DNA of 34,282 nt, from contig JBJHBY010000007.1 in NCBI GenBank assembly GCA_050485745.1, positions 1 through 34,282 on the forward strand. Reading direction: 5' to 3'. Origin of the DNA: JBJHBY01 sp050485745 (GTDB lineage: Bacteria > Pseudomonadota > Gammaproteobacteria > Pseudomonadales > CAMLJR01). Below are positions 8,077 through 16,663 of the stretch, in pieces. The position numbers and the translations under genes are program-made. Each line of letters opens with the position of its first letter. Positions within the stretch are counted from its first letter, which is position 1. Below the pieces are notes generated by a model. The model was not told the DNA's origin and did no database searches. It was given only the letters and a program-made list of their open reading frames with translations.

Positions 8077-8371
8077 GGTTGAGATCCTCGTTTTGGCGCC
8101 GCAACAGCGCGTTCTGTCTGCATCTGTTTTGACCATAACATGCCCCGGGGCGTTGCATGCAAGGGGCGTTGGCGATGGCTCCGGCTGGCTGGGCTGGGCT
8201 GGGCTGGCTGCGTTGCGCCCTCCGGTATTCCGTGCATACTGCCAGTGCGATCAAAAAAGGTGCGGAGCGGGGTCACGCCGGCGGGCTCGGAAAGTTATAC
8301 TCCGGTAAAGGCTTGGCCCCGCCGCCCACAGAACCCCACTGCTACAGGCTACAAACAGAAGAGGATCCGCC
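8077..8371. other. Divergent intergenic region with GGCTG repeats
   Basis: This spacer between sodC (-) and the flavoprotein gene (+) holds a GGCTG-rich tract at 8183-8210 with 4-5 base periodicity. A TATACT -10-like element at 8296-8301 lies about 70 bases before the flavoprotein ATG, but no good -35 sits at the right distance. I see no gene here. Confidence 0.35.
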
Positions 8372-10495
8372 ATGTCCCGCTCCTATGCCCACCTTCTGCA
8401 ACCCGGCCGTATCGGCCCGATGACCGTCAGGAACCGCATGCTGGTGACGGCCATGGGGGTGAACCTGGCCGAGGACGACGGCACCTGCGGTGATCGCATC
8501 CGCAACTTCCACGCCGAACAGGCCCGTGGCGGTGTCGGCCTGGTGGTCATGGGTGTTGCCGGGGTCGGCTGGCCCCACGGGGGCAACCTGCCGCGCCAGG
8601 TGGCCATTTCCGAGGACCGTTTCATTCCCGGCCTGAAGAACGTGGTGGATGCGGTGCATGCCCACGGGGCGAAGATCGCCACCCAGCTGCACCACGGGGG
8701 CCTGGTCAGCGTGCAGGACATGCTCGAGGGGCGGCCGGTGTGGGTGCCCTCCTACCCCTACCCCAAGCAGGGTGATTTTCAGGACGGCATCCTGGCAGAG
8801 GAGTTCGAGCGCTCCCCCGCGGCGGCCATGAGCCGGGAAATCCAGCTTCACCCCATGACCACCGATGACATCCGGGAGCTGGTGGCGAAATTCGCCGCCG
8901 CCGCCGGCCGGGCGAAGCAGGCGGGTTTCGACGGCCTGGAGATCCACGGTGGACATGGCTACATCATCTCGTCCTTTCTGTCGCCGCTGACCAATCAGCG
9001 CGATGATGAGTACGGCGGCTCCCTGGAGAATCGCGCACGGTTGCTGCTGGAGATCATCCGCGCGGTGCGCGCCGAGGTGGGCCCGGAGATAGCGGTGTGG
9101 TGCAAGCTGGATTCCGGTGAGTTCGGCGTGCCCGAAGGCATCTCCCTGACCGATGCCATCGCCACCGCGAAGCTGGCCGAGGCCGCTGGCGCGGATGCCA
9201 TTACTGTCAGCGCCTATCACGATACCTCGAAGGGCATTCTGCACTCGGAATCGAACATTCCCCATATACCCGAGCGCATGGTGCCCAACGCCACCGCCAT
9301 CAAGGCGGCGCTGTCGATTCCCGTGATCGCCAGCGGCCGCATCGAGCCGGAGCGTGCGGACCAGCACATTGAGGCGGGACACTTCGACTTTCTCGGCATG
9401 GGCCGCAAGATGCTGGCGGACCCGCACCTGCCGCGCAAGCTGTCCGACGGGCGCCCGCAGGATATCCGCCCCTGTGTGTACTGCTATTGCTGCGTCAGCC
9501 AGATCTACGTGCAGGCCTCGGTCAAATGCGCGGTGAACGCGGACACGGCCTACGAGCAGGAGCGCGCCCTGGTGCCGACGGCGCAGCCGAAGCATGTGGC
9601 GGTGGTTGGCGGCGGCCCGGCGGGCATGGAGGCCGCCCGGCGCCTGTCCCTGCGCGGGCATCGCGTGACCCTGCTGGAGCAGTCGGACCGCCTCGGCGGC
9701 ACGGTGCAGTTTGCCTCGATCGCCTATGAGCCCAACGAGCGCATCCTCAAGTGGCTGAAGCGGCAGATTGCCCAGTCCGCGGTGCATGTGCGGCTGAACA
9801 CCCGCGCCACCCCGCAGTTGCTGAAGAGCATGGCGGTGGAAGAGGTGGTGGTCGCCACCGGCGCGGTGCGCGAGATGCCGCCGATTCCCGGAGCCGACCA
9901 GGACTGGGTGTTCAGTGGCGACGACATGCGCGACCTGGTGCTGGGCCAGAATCTGGAACAACTGGAGCACAAGGTCAGCACCAATGCCCGTCGCCTGACC
10001 CGCCTCGGCGCCCTCACCCGCGCCACCCGCAGTCCGGCCATTGTGCGCCGCTTCAGCGAATACTGGATGCCCCTGGACCGACGCATTGTCATCCTCGGTG
10101 CCGAGCTGGTGGGCCTGGAGCTGGCGGAGTTTCTCGCCCACCGCGGCCGCGAAGTGACGGTGATCGACGAGGCTCCCAAACCCGGTGCCGGGCTCTACAT
10201 CGTGCGTCGCCTGCGCCTGCTGGATGAGCTGCGCGATGCCGGTGTGATGATCCTGTCCAGTGCCCGCGACATCGAGATCGGTGACCACGTGGTGAGTTAC
10301 ACCAACTTCCGCCGCCAGCGCCGCAGCGTTGCTGCCGACCAGGTGATCGTCGCCCGCGGCGCCACGGGCAACACCGCCCTGGCCGACGAACTGCGCAATG
10401 CCGGCCTGTCGGTGCACACCATCGGCGATTGCAACGGTGTGGGTTATATCGAGGGCGCCATGGAGTCCGCGGCGGAGCTGGCGGTGAAGCTTTGA
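8372..10495 (+). CDS. Old Yellow Enzyme-type FMN/FAD/4Fe-4S oxidoreductase (FadH/BaiCD-like)
   Basis: The 707-residue protein has the layout of 2,4-dienoyl-CoA reductase and trimethylamine dehydrogenase. An N-terminal OYE TIM barrel (about 1-365) includes TQLHHGG and the GGHGYIISSFLSPLTNQR active-site region. A 4Fe-4S motif follows at Cys368, 371, 374 and 386 (C-x2-C-x2-C-x11-C, the trimethylamine-dehydrogenase spacing), then an FAD-binding GGGPAG near residue 410 and a second nucleotide-binding region near 571. Such enzymes reduce activated C=C bonds of enoyl-CoA, steroid or alicyclic substrates, or demethylate amines. The substrate cannot be told from sequence. AGAGGA 7 bases before the ATG supports the start. 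Neighbours do not fix the pathway, though a CoA module lies about 11 kb downstream. Confidence 0.88.
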   Translation: MSRSYAHLLQPGRIGPMTVRNRMLVTAMGVNLAEDDGTCGDRIRNFHAEQARGGVGLVVMGVAGVGWPHGGNLPRQVAISEDRFIPGLKNVVDAVHAHGAKIATQLHHGGLVSVQDMLEGRPVWVPSYPYPKQGDFQDGILAEEFERSPAAAMSREIQLHPMTTDDIRELVAKFAAAAGRAKQAGFDGLEIHGGHGYIISSFLSPLTNQRDDEYGGSLENRARLLLEIIRAVRAEVGPEIAVWCKLDSGEFGVPEGISLTDAIATAKLAEAAGADAITVSAYHDTSKGILHSESNIPHIPERMVPNATAIKAALSIPVIASGRIEPERADQHIEAGHFDFLGMGRKMLADPHLPRKLSDGRPQDIRPCVYCYCCVSQIYVQASVKCAVNADTAYEQERALVPTAQPKHVAVVGGGPAGMEAARRLSLRGHRVTLLEQSDRLGGTVQFASIAYEPNERILKWLKRQIAQSAVHVRLNTRATPQLLKSMAVEEVVVATGAVREMPPIPGADQDWVFSGDDMRDLVLGQNLEQLEHKVSTNARRLTRLGALTRATRSPAIVRRFSEYWMPLDRRIVILGAELVGLELAEFLAHRGREVTVIDEAPKPGAGLYIVRRLRLLDELRDAGVMILSSARDIEIGDHVVSYTNFRRQRRSVAADQVIVARGATGNTALADELRNAGLSVHTIGDCNGVGYIEGAMESAAELAVKL

Positions 10496-10551
10496 GACTC
10501 AGCGAACGATGGTGTGGAATGGAATGATGGTGGGAGATTTAATGGTGGTTT

Positions 10552-10589
10552 GAGATGGTGGAAAACGGCGAAGCCTTTTCCACCATCTC
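10552..10589. terminator. Long bidirectional hairpin between convergent genes
   Basis: GAGATGGTGGAAAA (10552-10565) pairs perfectly with TTTTCCACCATCTC (10576-10589). An inner GGC/GCC extends the stem around a GAA loop, with one bulged C at 10566. The hairpin sits between the flavoprotein stop and the RND permease stop. Its A and T runs are inside the stem, so it can end transcripts in both directions. Confidence 0.7.
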
Positions 10590-10601
10590 CCATCTCCCGC
10601 C

Positions 10602-13600
10602 TCACAACGCCTCCTTGCCGCCCGCCTCTGCCTCCAGCTGACGGCGCACATCCCCCGGCGAACCGGTGTGGCGAGCCAGCAGGCTGTAGAAGAGGGGGAT
10701 GATGAACAGGGTCAGGAACATCGACACCAGCACCCCGAACAGCACCACCACGCCGATCACCTGGCGCGTTTCGGCGCCCGCGCCGAAGGACAGGATCAGC
10801 GGCACCGCACCCGCGGCGGTGGTGATACCCGTCATCAGAATCGGACGCAGGCGGATCACCGCGGCCTCCACCAGCGCGTCCGTAAACTCGCGCCCGGCGT
10901 CGCGCAGCTGGTTGGCGAACTCCACGATCAGGATGCCATTCTTCGCCGCCAGGCCCACCAGCATGATCAGCCCGATCTGGCTGTACACGTTCAGGGTATT
11001 GCCCGTCAGCCACAGGCCCAGCAGCCCCCCACCGACCGCCAGCGGCACGCCGAGGATAATCACCAGCGGGTGCACATAACTCTCGAACTGTGCGGCCAGG
11101 ACCAGGAACACCACCAGGATGCCGAGCAGGAACACGAACACTACCGACTGCCCCGCGGTCTGGAAATCCCGGGACTCGCCCTTGTAATCGATGACCACGG
11201 ATTCCGGCAGGTGCTCCGTCGCCAGCCCTTCCAGGTAGGCCAGGGCCTCGCCGAGGGTGTAGCCATTGGCCAGGCTGGCGCTGAGGGTAATGGAACGGAT
11301 GCGGTTGTAGCGGTTCAGTGACGACGAGTCAGCCACCTCCTCGATCTGCACCAGATTCGACAGTGGAATCAGTGCGCCGCTGCGGGTCGAGCGTACATAC
11401 AGATTGTGCATATCGCGGGCGCTGCGCTGGGCGTCGCGCTCGCCCTCCAGCATCACGTCGTATTCCTCACCGTCGTCGATATATGTGGTGACCCGGCGCG
11501 AGCCCAGCATCGTCTCCAGGGTGCGACCAATGATGGAGACGGACACGCCCAGCTCCGCCGCGCGGTCGTAGTCGATGTTCACCCGCAGCTGTGGCTGGGT
11601 TTCCTTGTAGTCCCAATCCAGGCTGGTCAGCCCCGGGTTGTCTTCGGCGATGCGCGCCAACAGGATATCGCGCCACTCGGTCAGTTCCTCGTAGCTGCCA
11701 CCACCAATCACGAACTGCACCGGCTGCTGGAAACCCATGCCGAAGCCCTGGCGCATGAGAATGGTGATGCGCACCCCGGTGAGGTCGGCGAGCTTGCCGC
11801 GCAGCTCGTCCATGATCACATCCGCAGGCCGGCGCTCGCGCCAGTCCTCCAGCACGGTGATGACGATGCCGGTGTTGAAGCTGGCGATGTTGCCGATGTC
11901 CATCGGGCTGCGCACCAGCATGCGCCGTACTTCACCATTCTCGACATACTCGAGCATGCGCGCCTCGATCTCGTCCATGTAGGCTTTCATGTAGGCGTGG
12001 GAGGCGCCCTCCGGGCCGTTGACGATCACGGTAAAGGAGCCGCGATCTTCCCGCGGCACGTATTCACTGGGTAGCTGGGTGAACAACAGCGCGAACGAGC
12101 CAACCAGGGCGAAGAACACGCCCAGGGCCAGCCAGCGCAGACGCAGCATCACCAGCAGTGCGCGGCGATACTGGCTCCGTGACCAGGCCACCGCGCGCTC
12201 CGTCAGCATTGCCAGCCGCGCCTGGCCATTGCGCGGGCGCAGCAGCTTCGAACACAGCGCGGGGGACACGGTCAGGGCAATGAAACTGGAGAACAGCACC
12301 GCCGCGGCCATGGTCAGGGCGAACTCGGAGAACAATCGGCCGATGTCACCCTGCATGAAGGTGATCGGCACGAACACCGCGACCAGCACCAGGGTGGTGG
12401 AGATCACCGCGAAGGCCACCTGCCGGGTGCCACGGAAGGACGCCACCAGGGCGGTCTCACCCTCCTCGTCCATGCGCCGGCGGATGTTCTCCAGCACGAT
12501 GATGGCATCGTCCACCAGCAGACCGATGGCCAGTACCAGGGCCAGCAGGGTGAACAGGTTGATGGTGAAGCCGAAGGCGAGCACGGCGATGAACGTGGCC
12601 ATCAGCGCGATGGGCACCGTCACCGCGGGAATGATCACCGCGCGCAGCGAACCCAGGAAGATGAAGATCGCCAGCACCACCAGGCCGATGGCAATCGCCA
12701 GGGTGCGATAGACCTCGCGCACCGCGCCCTCGACGAACACCGAGGAATCGAAGCTGGGCAGGATCTGCATGCCCTCTGGCAATGTCTGCTGCAGGCGTTC
12801 GACCTCTTCCCGGGTGGCCCGCGCCACCTCGATGGTATTGGCGGTGGACTGGCGGATGATGCCGAGTCCGACCATCGGCACCGCGTTGCCGCGGAAGAAG
12901 GTGCGGTCCTCCACAGTGCCGCGCTCGACCCGGGCGACGTCGCCCAGGCGCACCAGATAACCGTTCTCGCCCCGGGCCAGTACGATGCGGCTGAACTCCT
13001 CGGCGGTCTGGAACTGCCGCGCCACACGCACCGTGAACAGACGCATCGAAGACTCGATGTTGCCCGCGGGCAGCTCGACGTTGTCGCGGCGCAGGGCGTC
13101 TTCCACATCCGCCACGGTGAGGTTTCGCGCCGCCAGCGCGGTGCGGTCCAGCCATACGCGCATGGCATAACTCTGGGCGCCGCCGATGCGCACCCGGGCC
13201 ACCCCGTCCAGCACCGAGAAGCGATCGACGATGTAGCGTTCGGCGTAGTCGGTCAGTTCCGGCACGGTGAGCTGGTCGCTGACCAGGTTCCACCAGACGA
13301 TCACATCCTCGTTGGCATCGAGCTTGCGGATCTCCGGCGGGTCGGCTTCGTCGGGGAGGTCGCCGAGGATACCGGCGATGCGGTCGCGGATATCGTTGGC
13401 GGCGCCGTCGATGTCGCGGCGCAGACTGAAGCGTACGGAGATGTCCGAACGTCCGTCGACGCTGGCGGACTCGATGAACTCGATGCCCTCGACCCCGGCG
13501 ATGGCGTCCTCGATCAACTCGGTGACCTGGGTCTCGATCACACTGGCCGCGGCGCCGGGATAGACCGTCTCGATATTCACCACGGGGGGGTCGATATCAG

Positions 13601-13712
13601 GGTATTCGCGCAGGGGCAGGCCGGAATACGCCACGTAGCCAAACAGGATCAGCAGCAGTGCCACCACCGAGGCGAACACCGGTCGGGTGATGGCGGTGTC
13701 GGACAGGATCAT
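10602..13712 (-). CDS. RND-family efflux pump permease (AcrB/MexB-like)
   Basis: The 1036 residues match the usual HAE-1 RND length. The N-terminus (SDTAITRPVFASVVALLLILFG) is typical, and two sets of membrane helices flank large periplasmic loops. Proton-relay residues are present: Asp401-Asp402 in LLVDDAIIVLEN and a Lys in GLAAKNGILIVEF. It should export drugs, solvents or other hydrophobic compounds from the inner membrane and periplasm using the proton gradient, working with the adaptor encoded just upstream. Start and adaptor stop overlap as ATGA, indicating translational coupling. No TolC-type outer-membrane gene lies in the window, so the pump probably borrows one. Substrate is not predictable. 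Confidence 0.95.
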   Translation of the reverse strand: MILSDTAITRPVFASVVALLLILFGYVAYSGLPLREYPDIDPPVVNIETVYPGAAASVIETQVTELIEDAIAGVEGIEFIESASVDGRSDISVRFSLRRDIDGAANDIRDRIAGILGDLPDEADPPEIRKLDANEDVIVWWNLVSDQLTVPELTDYAERYIVDRFSVLDGVARVRIGGAQSYAMRVWLDRTALAARNLTVADVEDALRRDNVELPAGNIESSMRLFTVRVARQFQTAEEFSRIVLARGENGYLVRLGDVARVERGTVEDRTFFRGNAVPMVGLGIIRQSTANTIEVARATREEVERLQQTLPEGMQILPSFDSSVFVEGAVREVYRTLAIAIGLVVLAIFIFLGSLRAVIIPAVTVPIALMATFIAVLAFGFTINLFTLLALVLAIGLLVDDAIIVLENIRRRMDEEGETALVASFRGTRQVAFAVISTTLVLVAVFVPITFMQGDIGRLFSEFALTMAAAVLFSSFIALTVSPALCSKLLRPRNGQARLAMLTERAVAWSRSQYRRALLVMLRLRWLALGVFFALVGSFALLFTQLPSEYVPREDRGSFTVIVNGPEGASHAYMKAYMDEIEARMLEYVENGEVRRMLVRSPMDIGNIASFNTGIVITVLEDWRERRPADVIMDELRGKLADLTGVRITILMRQGFGMGFQQPVQFVIGGGSYEELTEWRDILLARIAEDNPGLTSLDWDYKETQPQLRVNIDYDRAAELGVSVSIIGRTLETMLGSRRVTTYIDDGEEYDVMLEGERDAQRSARDMHNLYVRSTRSGALIPLSNLVQIEEVADSSSLNRYNRIRSITLSASLANGYTLGEALAYLEGLATEHLPESVVIDYKGESRDFQTAGQSVVFVFLLGILVVFLVLAAQFESYVHPLVIILGVPLAVGGGLLGLWLTGNTLNVYSQIGLIMLVGLAAKNGILIVEFANQLRDAGREFTDALVEAAVIRLRPILMTGITTAAGAVPLILSFGAGAETRQVIGVVVLFGVLVSMFLTLFIIPLFYSLLARHTGSPGDVRRQLEAEAGGKEAL

Positions 13713-14839
13713 TGTCCGCTCCGGCCCTGGCGCAACAGCTCCTCCAGCGGCACGTCCGCCCCCTCGCCGTTGAGTGGCCGCACCGCCTGACCCTCACTGA
13801 GGCGCTCGCCACCGTGGCTGATGACGCGTTCGTCCGCTTCCAGGCCCTCCAGGACTTCCACCTCCCCGGGGCGGCGTGCGCCGACACGCACTTCGCGGCG
13901 CTCGGCGACGTGGCCATCACCGTCTTCAAGCGCCACGAACACAAAGTGCCGGCGCCCCTCCGGTAGCAGCGCCTCCTCGGGGATGATCAGGGCGTCACGG
14001 TCGTTGGCGACCAGGCGCACGGTCATCATCATGCCCGGGCGCAGCCGCCCCTCCTTGTTGGGCACGAGGGCACGTACGGCGATGGCCCGGGTGACGGGGT
14101 CGACCTGGTTGTCGATTGAGCTGACCTCCCCCTCGAACAACTCGTCGGCGAAGGCCGGCGAGCGTGCCGTGATCGAAGCGCCCGGCTGCAGTAGTCTCAG
14201 CAGTGTCTCCGGCACCGCGAAATCCAGCTTCATCACGGTGTCGTCGTGCAGGGTGGCCACCGGATCCCCGGGAGCCAGCAGGGAACCGACACTGACCTGG
14301 CGCAGCCCGACCACGCCGTCGAAGGGGGCCACCACCAGACGGTCACTGAGGCGCGACTGCACGGCGCGAAGACGCGCGCGCGCCGCGTCGATATCGCGCT
14401 GGCGCTGGTCCAGGATGGACTGGGATTCCAGACCCTGGTCGGCCAGCGAGCGGCTGCGCCGGAACTGTCGCTCTGCCTCGGCCACCTCGGCTTCGGCCTC
14501 CTCCAGCAGCGCCTGCTGCTCGCGGCTGGTCATGACCAGCAGGATGTCGCCCTTGCCGACGCGCTGGCCATCCTCGAAGCGCACCTCGGCGATGACGTCC
14601 GTGACCGGGGCGGTCAGATGTGCTGTCTCGTTGGCACGCAGGGTGCCGATGGCCTCAAGGTTGTCGCTGAAGCGGCCCTCTTGCACCGGCGCCGTGATCA
14701 CCGGCAGGGGCGAGCCCAGGACGGTCTGCGCCAGGGCCAGCAGCGCAATCAGGGCCACAGACAACAGCGACGGAAGATGCCCGGCGAGCGGCTTGCGTCG
14801 ATTCCGCCGGGGCTTGGGGTGGTCCGGTTTTGTAATCAT
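13709..14839 (-). CDS. RND efflux periplasmic adaptor (membrane fusion protein)
   Basis: The 376-residue protein has an N-terminal signal/anchor helix after a basic run, then a lipoyl-like half-motif (VRFEDGQRVGKGDILL), an alpha-hairpin coiled coil (ALLEEAEAEVAEAERQF), the second lipoyl half (VVAPFDGVVGLRQVSVGS), a beta-barrel and a membrane-proximal domain. It links the RND permease to an outer-membrane channel. The open frame extends far upstream opposite another gene, but ATG 14839 gives a normal HlyD/AcrA-type N-terminus. No ribosome site precedes it. Instead TATACT lies 7 bases ahead, so the mRNA may be leaderless. Its stop overlaps the permease start by 4 bases. Confidence 0.9.
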   Translation of the reverse strand: MITKPDHPKPRRNRRKPLAGHLPSLLSVALIALLALAQTVLGSPLPVITAPVQEGRFSDNLEAIGTLRANETAHLTAPVTDVIAEVRFEDGQRVGKGDILLVMTSREQQALLEEAEAEVAEAERQFRRSRSLADQGLESQSILDQRQRDIDAARARLRAVQSRLSDRLVVAPFDGVVGLRQVSVGSLLAPGDPVATLHDDTVMKLDFAVPETLLRLLQPGASITARSPAFADELFEGEVSSIDNQVDPVTRAIAVRALVPNKEGRLRPGMMMTVRLVANDRDALIIPEEALLPEGRRHFVFVALEDGDGHVAERREVRVGARRPGEVEVLEGLEADERVISHGGERLSEGQAVRPLNGEGADVPLEELLRQGRSGQ

Positions 14840-14852
14840 GACCGGTAGTATA
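14840..14852 (-). promoter_or_regulatory. -10 element abutting the adaptor ATG
   Basis: On the minus strand TATACT (14852-14847) is followed by 7 bases and then the ATG, so transcription would begin at or next to the start codon. No good -35 hexamer is visible 16-18 bases upstream, so an activator may be needed. Confidence 0.4.
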
Positions 14853-14989
14853 CGGATATGTCCGCAGGAATGGATGACCGGCCCACCACCGTACGCATGC
14901 TGGTCTATCCTCAGTGCAGGCATTCGTTCCGCGCCGCCAGGTATGGCGCTGCTGAGGTATGGCGATGCCCTGCCCCCAAGGAGTCCCGG

Positions 14990-16663
14990 ATGGACACAAC
15001 CCCCCTGTTCCAGTGGCTGGTTACCCACCAGCGCGTGATCCGTCTGGCCATGGCGCCCCTGTTGCTGCTGATGATCGCCACCGTCACGGCGGTGGTGTAT
15101 GCCACCGGCGGCATCCGCTACGTCTACTCCCACTCCATGTACATCCCGATCCTGCTCTCCGGGTTTGTGTTCGGGGTGCGCGGTGGCCTGCTGTTCGGCC
15201 TGCTCGGGGCCCTGGCGCTGGGCCCGTTCATGCCCATCGACACCGACACCGGCGAGGCGCAGAGAACCGTCAACTGGCTGTATCGCACCGGCTTCTTCCT
15301 GCTGATCGGGGGGCTCAGCGGCCTCGCCAGCGACGGCGTGCGTCGGTACCTGCAGCAGCTGAACTGGGCGGCCCGGCACGACGCCGTGACCGGCTTGCGC
15401 AACCGTTTTGCCCTGTTTGCGGACCTCGGTGCCCAGGCGGCGCGCAAGGGCGAAATCACCCCCAAGGTGCTGATGGTGGTGTCGCTGGAGAACGCCATGG
15501 CCCTGAAGTCGGCGTTCGGCTTCGATGTGGTCGAGACCCTGGTTGCGCAACTGGCACAGCGCTTCAAGCAGCTTGCCCCGGGGCGCTATGACCTCTATCG
15601 CATCGACAACGAGCAACTGGCGGTGGTGGCGCCGCTGGATGACCCTTCGGTTGACGTGGTGCAGCCGATCGATGCCCTGGCCATGCAGTTGCTCGACGCG
15701 GCGCGCCAGCCGGTGCTCCACAACGATGTGCCGATCCATGCCGAAGTGCGCATCGGCCATGTGCGTATCGAGCGGCTCACGGACCATCCCGAGACCTGTC
15801 TGCAGCAGGCCGAGGCCGCCCTGGTGGTGGCCCATGAGCAACTGCGCGAGCAGGTGTCCTTCAGCGCGGATATTCACATCGCCACGCGGGACAATCTGTC
15901 CCTGCTGGGCGAACTGACCCACGCCATCGAGCAGGGTCAGCTGTCGTTGCACTACCAGCCCAAGGTCGCGCTGGCGGACGGCACCCTGGTGGGTGTCGAG
16001 GCGCTGATGCGCTGGCAGCACCCTGAGCGCGGAGCCATTCCCCCGGGGGTGTTTATCCCCCGCGCCGAGCAGAGCACCCTGATCCACATGGTCACGGAGT
16101 TCGCCCTGCTGGAGGCCATGGCGCAGAGTGCGCGCTGGCGGCAGCGCGGGTTGCACATCCCGGTGGCGGTGAACATCTCGCCGCGCAACCTGCTGCAGCC
16201 GGATTTCGGTGACCTGGTGATGGCTCTGCTGGCCCGGCACGACCTCAGTGGTGAGATGCTGGAGCTGGAGGTGACCGAAGGCGCACTGATGACGGATATG
16301 GACCGTGCCATCGATGAACTGTCACGCCTGGCGGGCATTCGCATCGCCATTTCCATCGACGACTTCGGCACCGGCTATTCCTCCCTGCAGTACCTGCACC
16401 AGTTGCCGATTTCCGCGGTGAAAATCGATCAGTCCTTCGTACGCCGCCTGCCCGATGACAACGGCGCCGTGCACATCGTGCAGGCCGCCACCACCCTGGC
16501 CCGCAACATGGGTATCAAGACCGTGGCCGAGGGGGTGGAGGAACAATCGATGTACGACGCGGTGCGAGAACTGGGCTGCGACGTGGCCCAGGGCTACCTG
16601 ATCGCCCGGCCGCTGCCAGCTGCGGAATTCGACGCCTGGCTGGCGGCGCGGCGGGGTCAGTGA
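14990..16663 (+). CDS. Membrane EAL-domain c-di-GMP phosphodiesterase with degenerate GGDEF
   Basis: The chosen ATG has AAGGAG 6 bases upstream and gives 557 residues. Several N-terminal helices (about residues 20-125) form a membrane sensor region of unknown type. A GGDEF fold follows (HDAVTGLRNRFALF), but the signature is RIDNEQL rather than GGDEF, so cyclase activity is unlikely. The C-terminal EAL domain keeps its catalytic signatures: GVEALMRW, NISPRNL, LEVTEGAL, DDFGTGYSSLQYL, KIDQSFV, EGVE and QGYLIA. It should therefore hydrolyse c-di-GMP, lowering biofilm and raising motility signals. The degenerate GGDEF may sense GTP or act as scaffold. Its 3' end overlaps the convergent hipA end by 7 bases. 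Confidence 0.9.
   Translation: MDTTPLFQWLVTHQRVIRLAMAPLLLLMIATVTAVVYATGGIRYVYSHSMYIPILLSGFVFGVRGGLLFGLLGALALGPFMPIDTDTGEAQRTVNWLYRTGFFLLIGGLSGLASDGVRRYLQQLNWAARHDAVTGLRNRFALFADLGAQAARKGEITPKVLMVVSLENAMALKSAFGFDVVETLVAQLAQRFKQLAPGRYDLYRIDNEQLAVVAPLDDPSVDVVQPIDALAMQLLDAARQPVLHNDVPIHAEVRIGHVRIERLTDHPETCLQQAEAALVVAHEQLREQVSFSADIHIATRDNLSLLGELTHAIEQGQLSLHYQPKVALADGTLVGVEALMRWQHPERGAIPPGVFIPRAEQSTLIHMVTEFALLEAMAQSARWRQRGLHIPVAVNISPRNLLQPDFGDLVMALLARHDLSGEMLELEVTEGALMTDMDRAIDELSRLAGIRIAISIDDFGTGYSSLQYLHQLPISAVKIDQSFVRRLPDDNGAVHIVQAATTLARNMGIKTVAEGVEEQSMYDAVRELGCDVAQGYLIARPLPAAEFDAWLAARRGQ

Noticed and set aside
8183..8210. GGCTG-rich tract as a CRISPR or functional array
   Set aside because: The units are too short and irregular with no spacers. 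It looks like simple low-complexity DNA.
8342..10417. A 691-codon open frame antisense to the flavoprotein gene
   Set aside because: It mirrors the codon structure of a well-supported high-GC gene, has His/Gln/Gly-rich low-complexity translation and no recognisable domain or ribosome site.
15360..15830. Active diguanylate cyclase in the EAL protein
   Set aside because: The GGDEF signature is replaced by RIDNEQL, so catalysis is unlikely; only the EAL half keeps its residues.
14840..16240. Extension of the RND adaptor frame upstream of 14839
   Set aside because: The frame stays open opposite the EAL gene, but the added residues are shadow sequence. The normal signal-anchor N-terminus begins at 14839.
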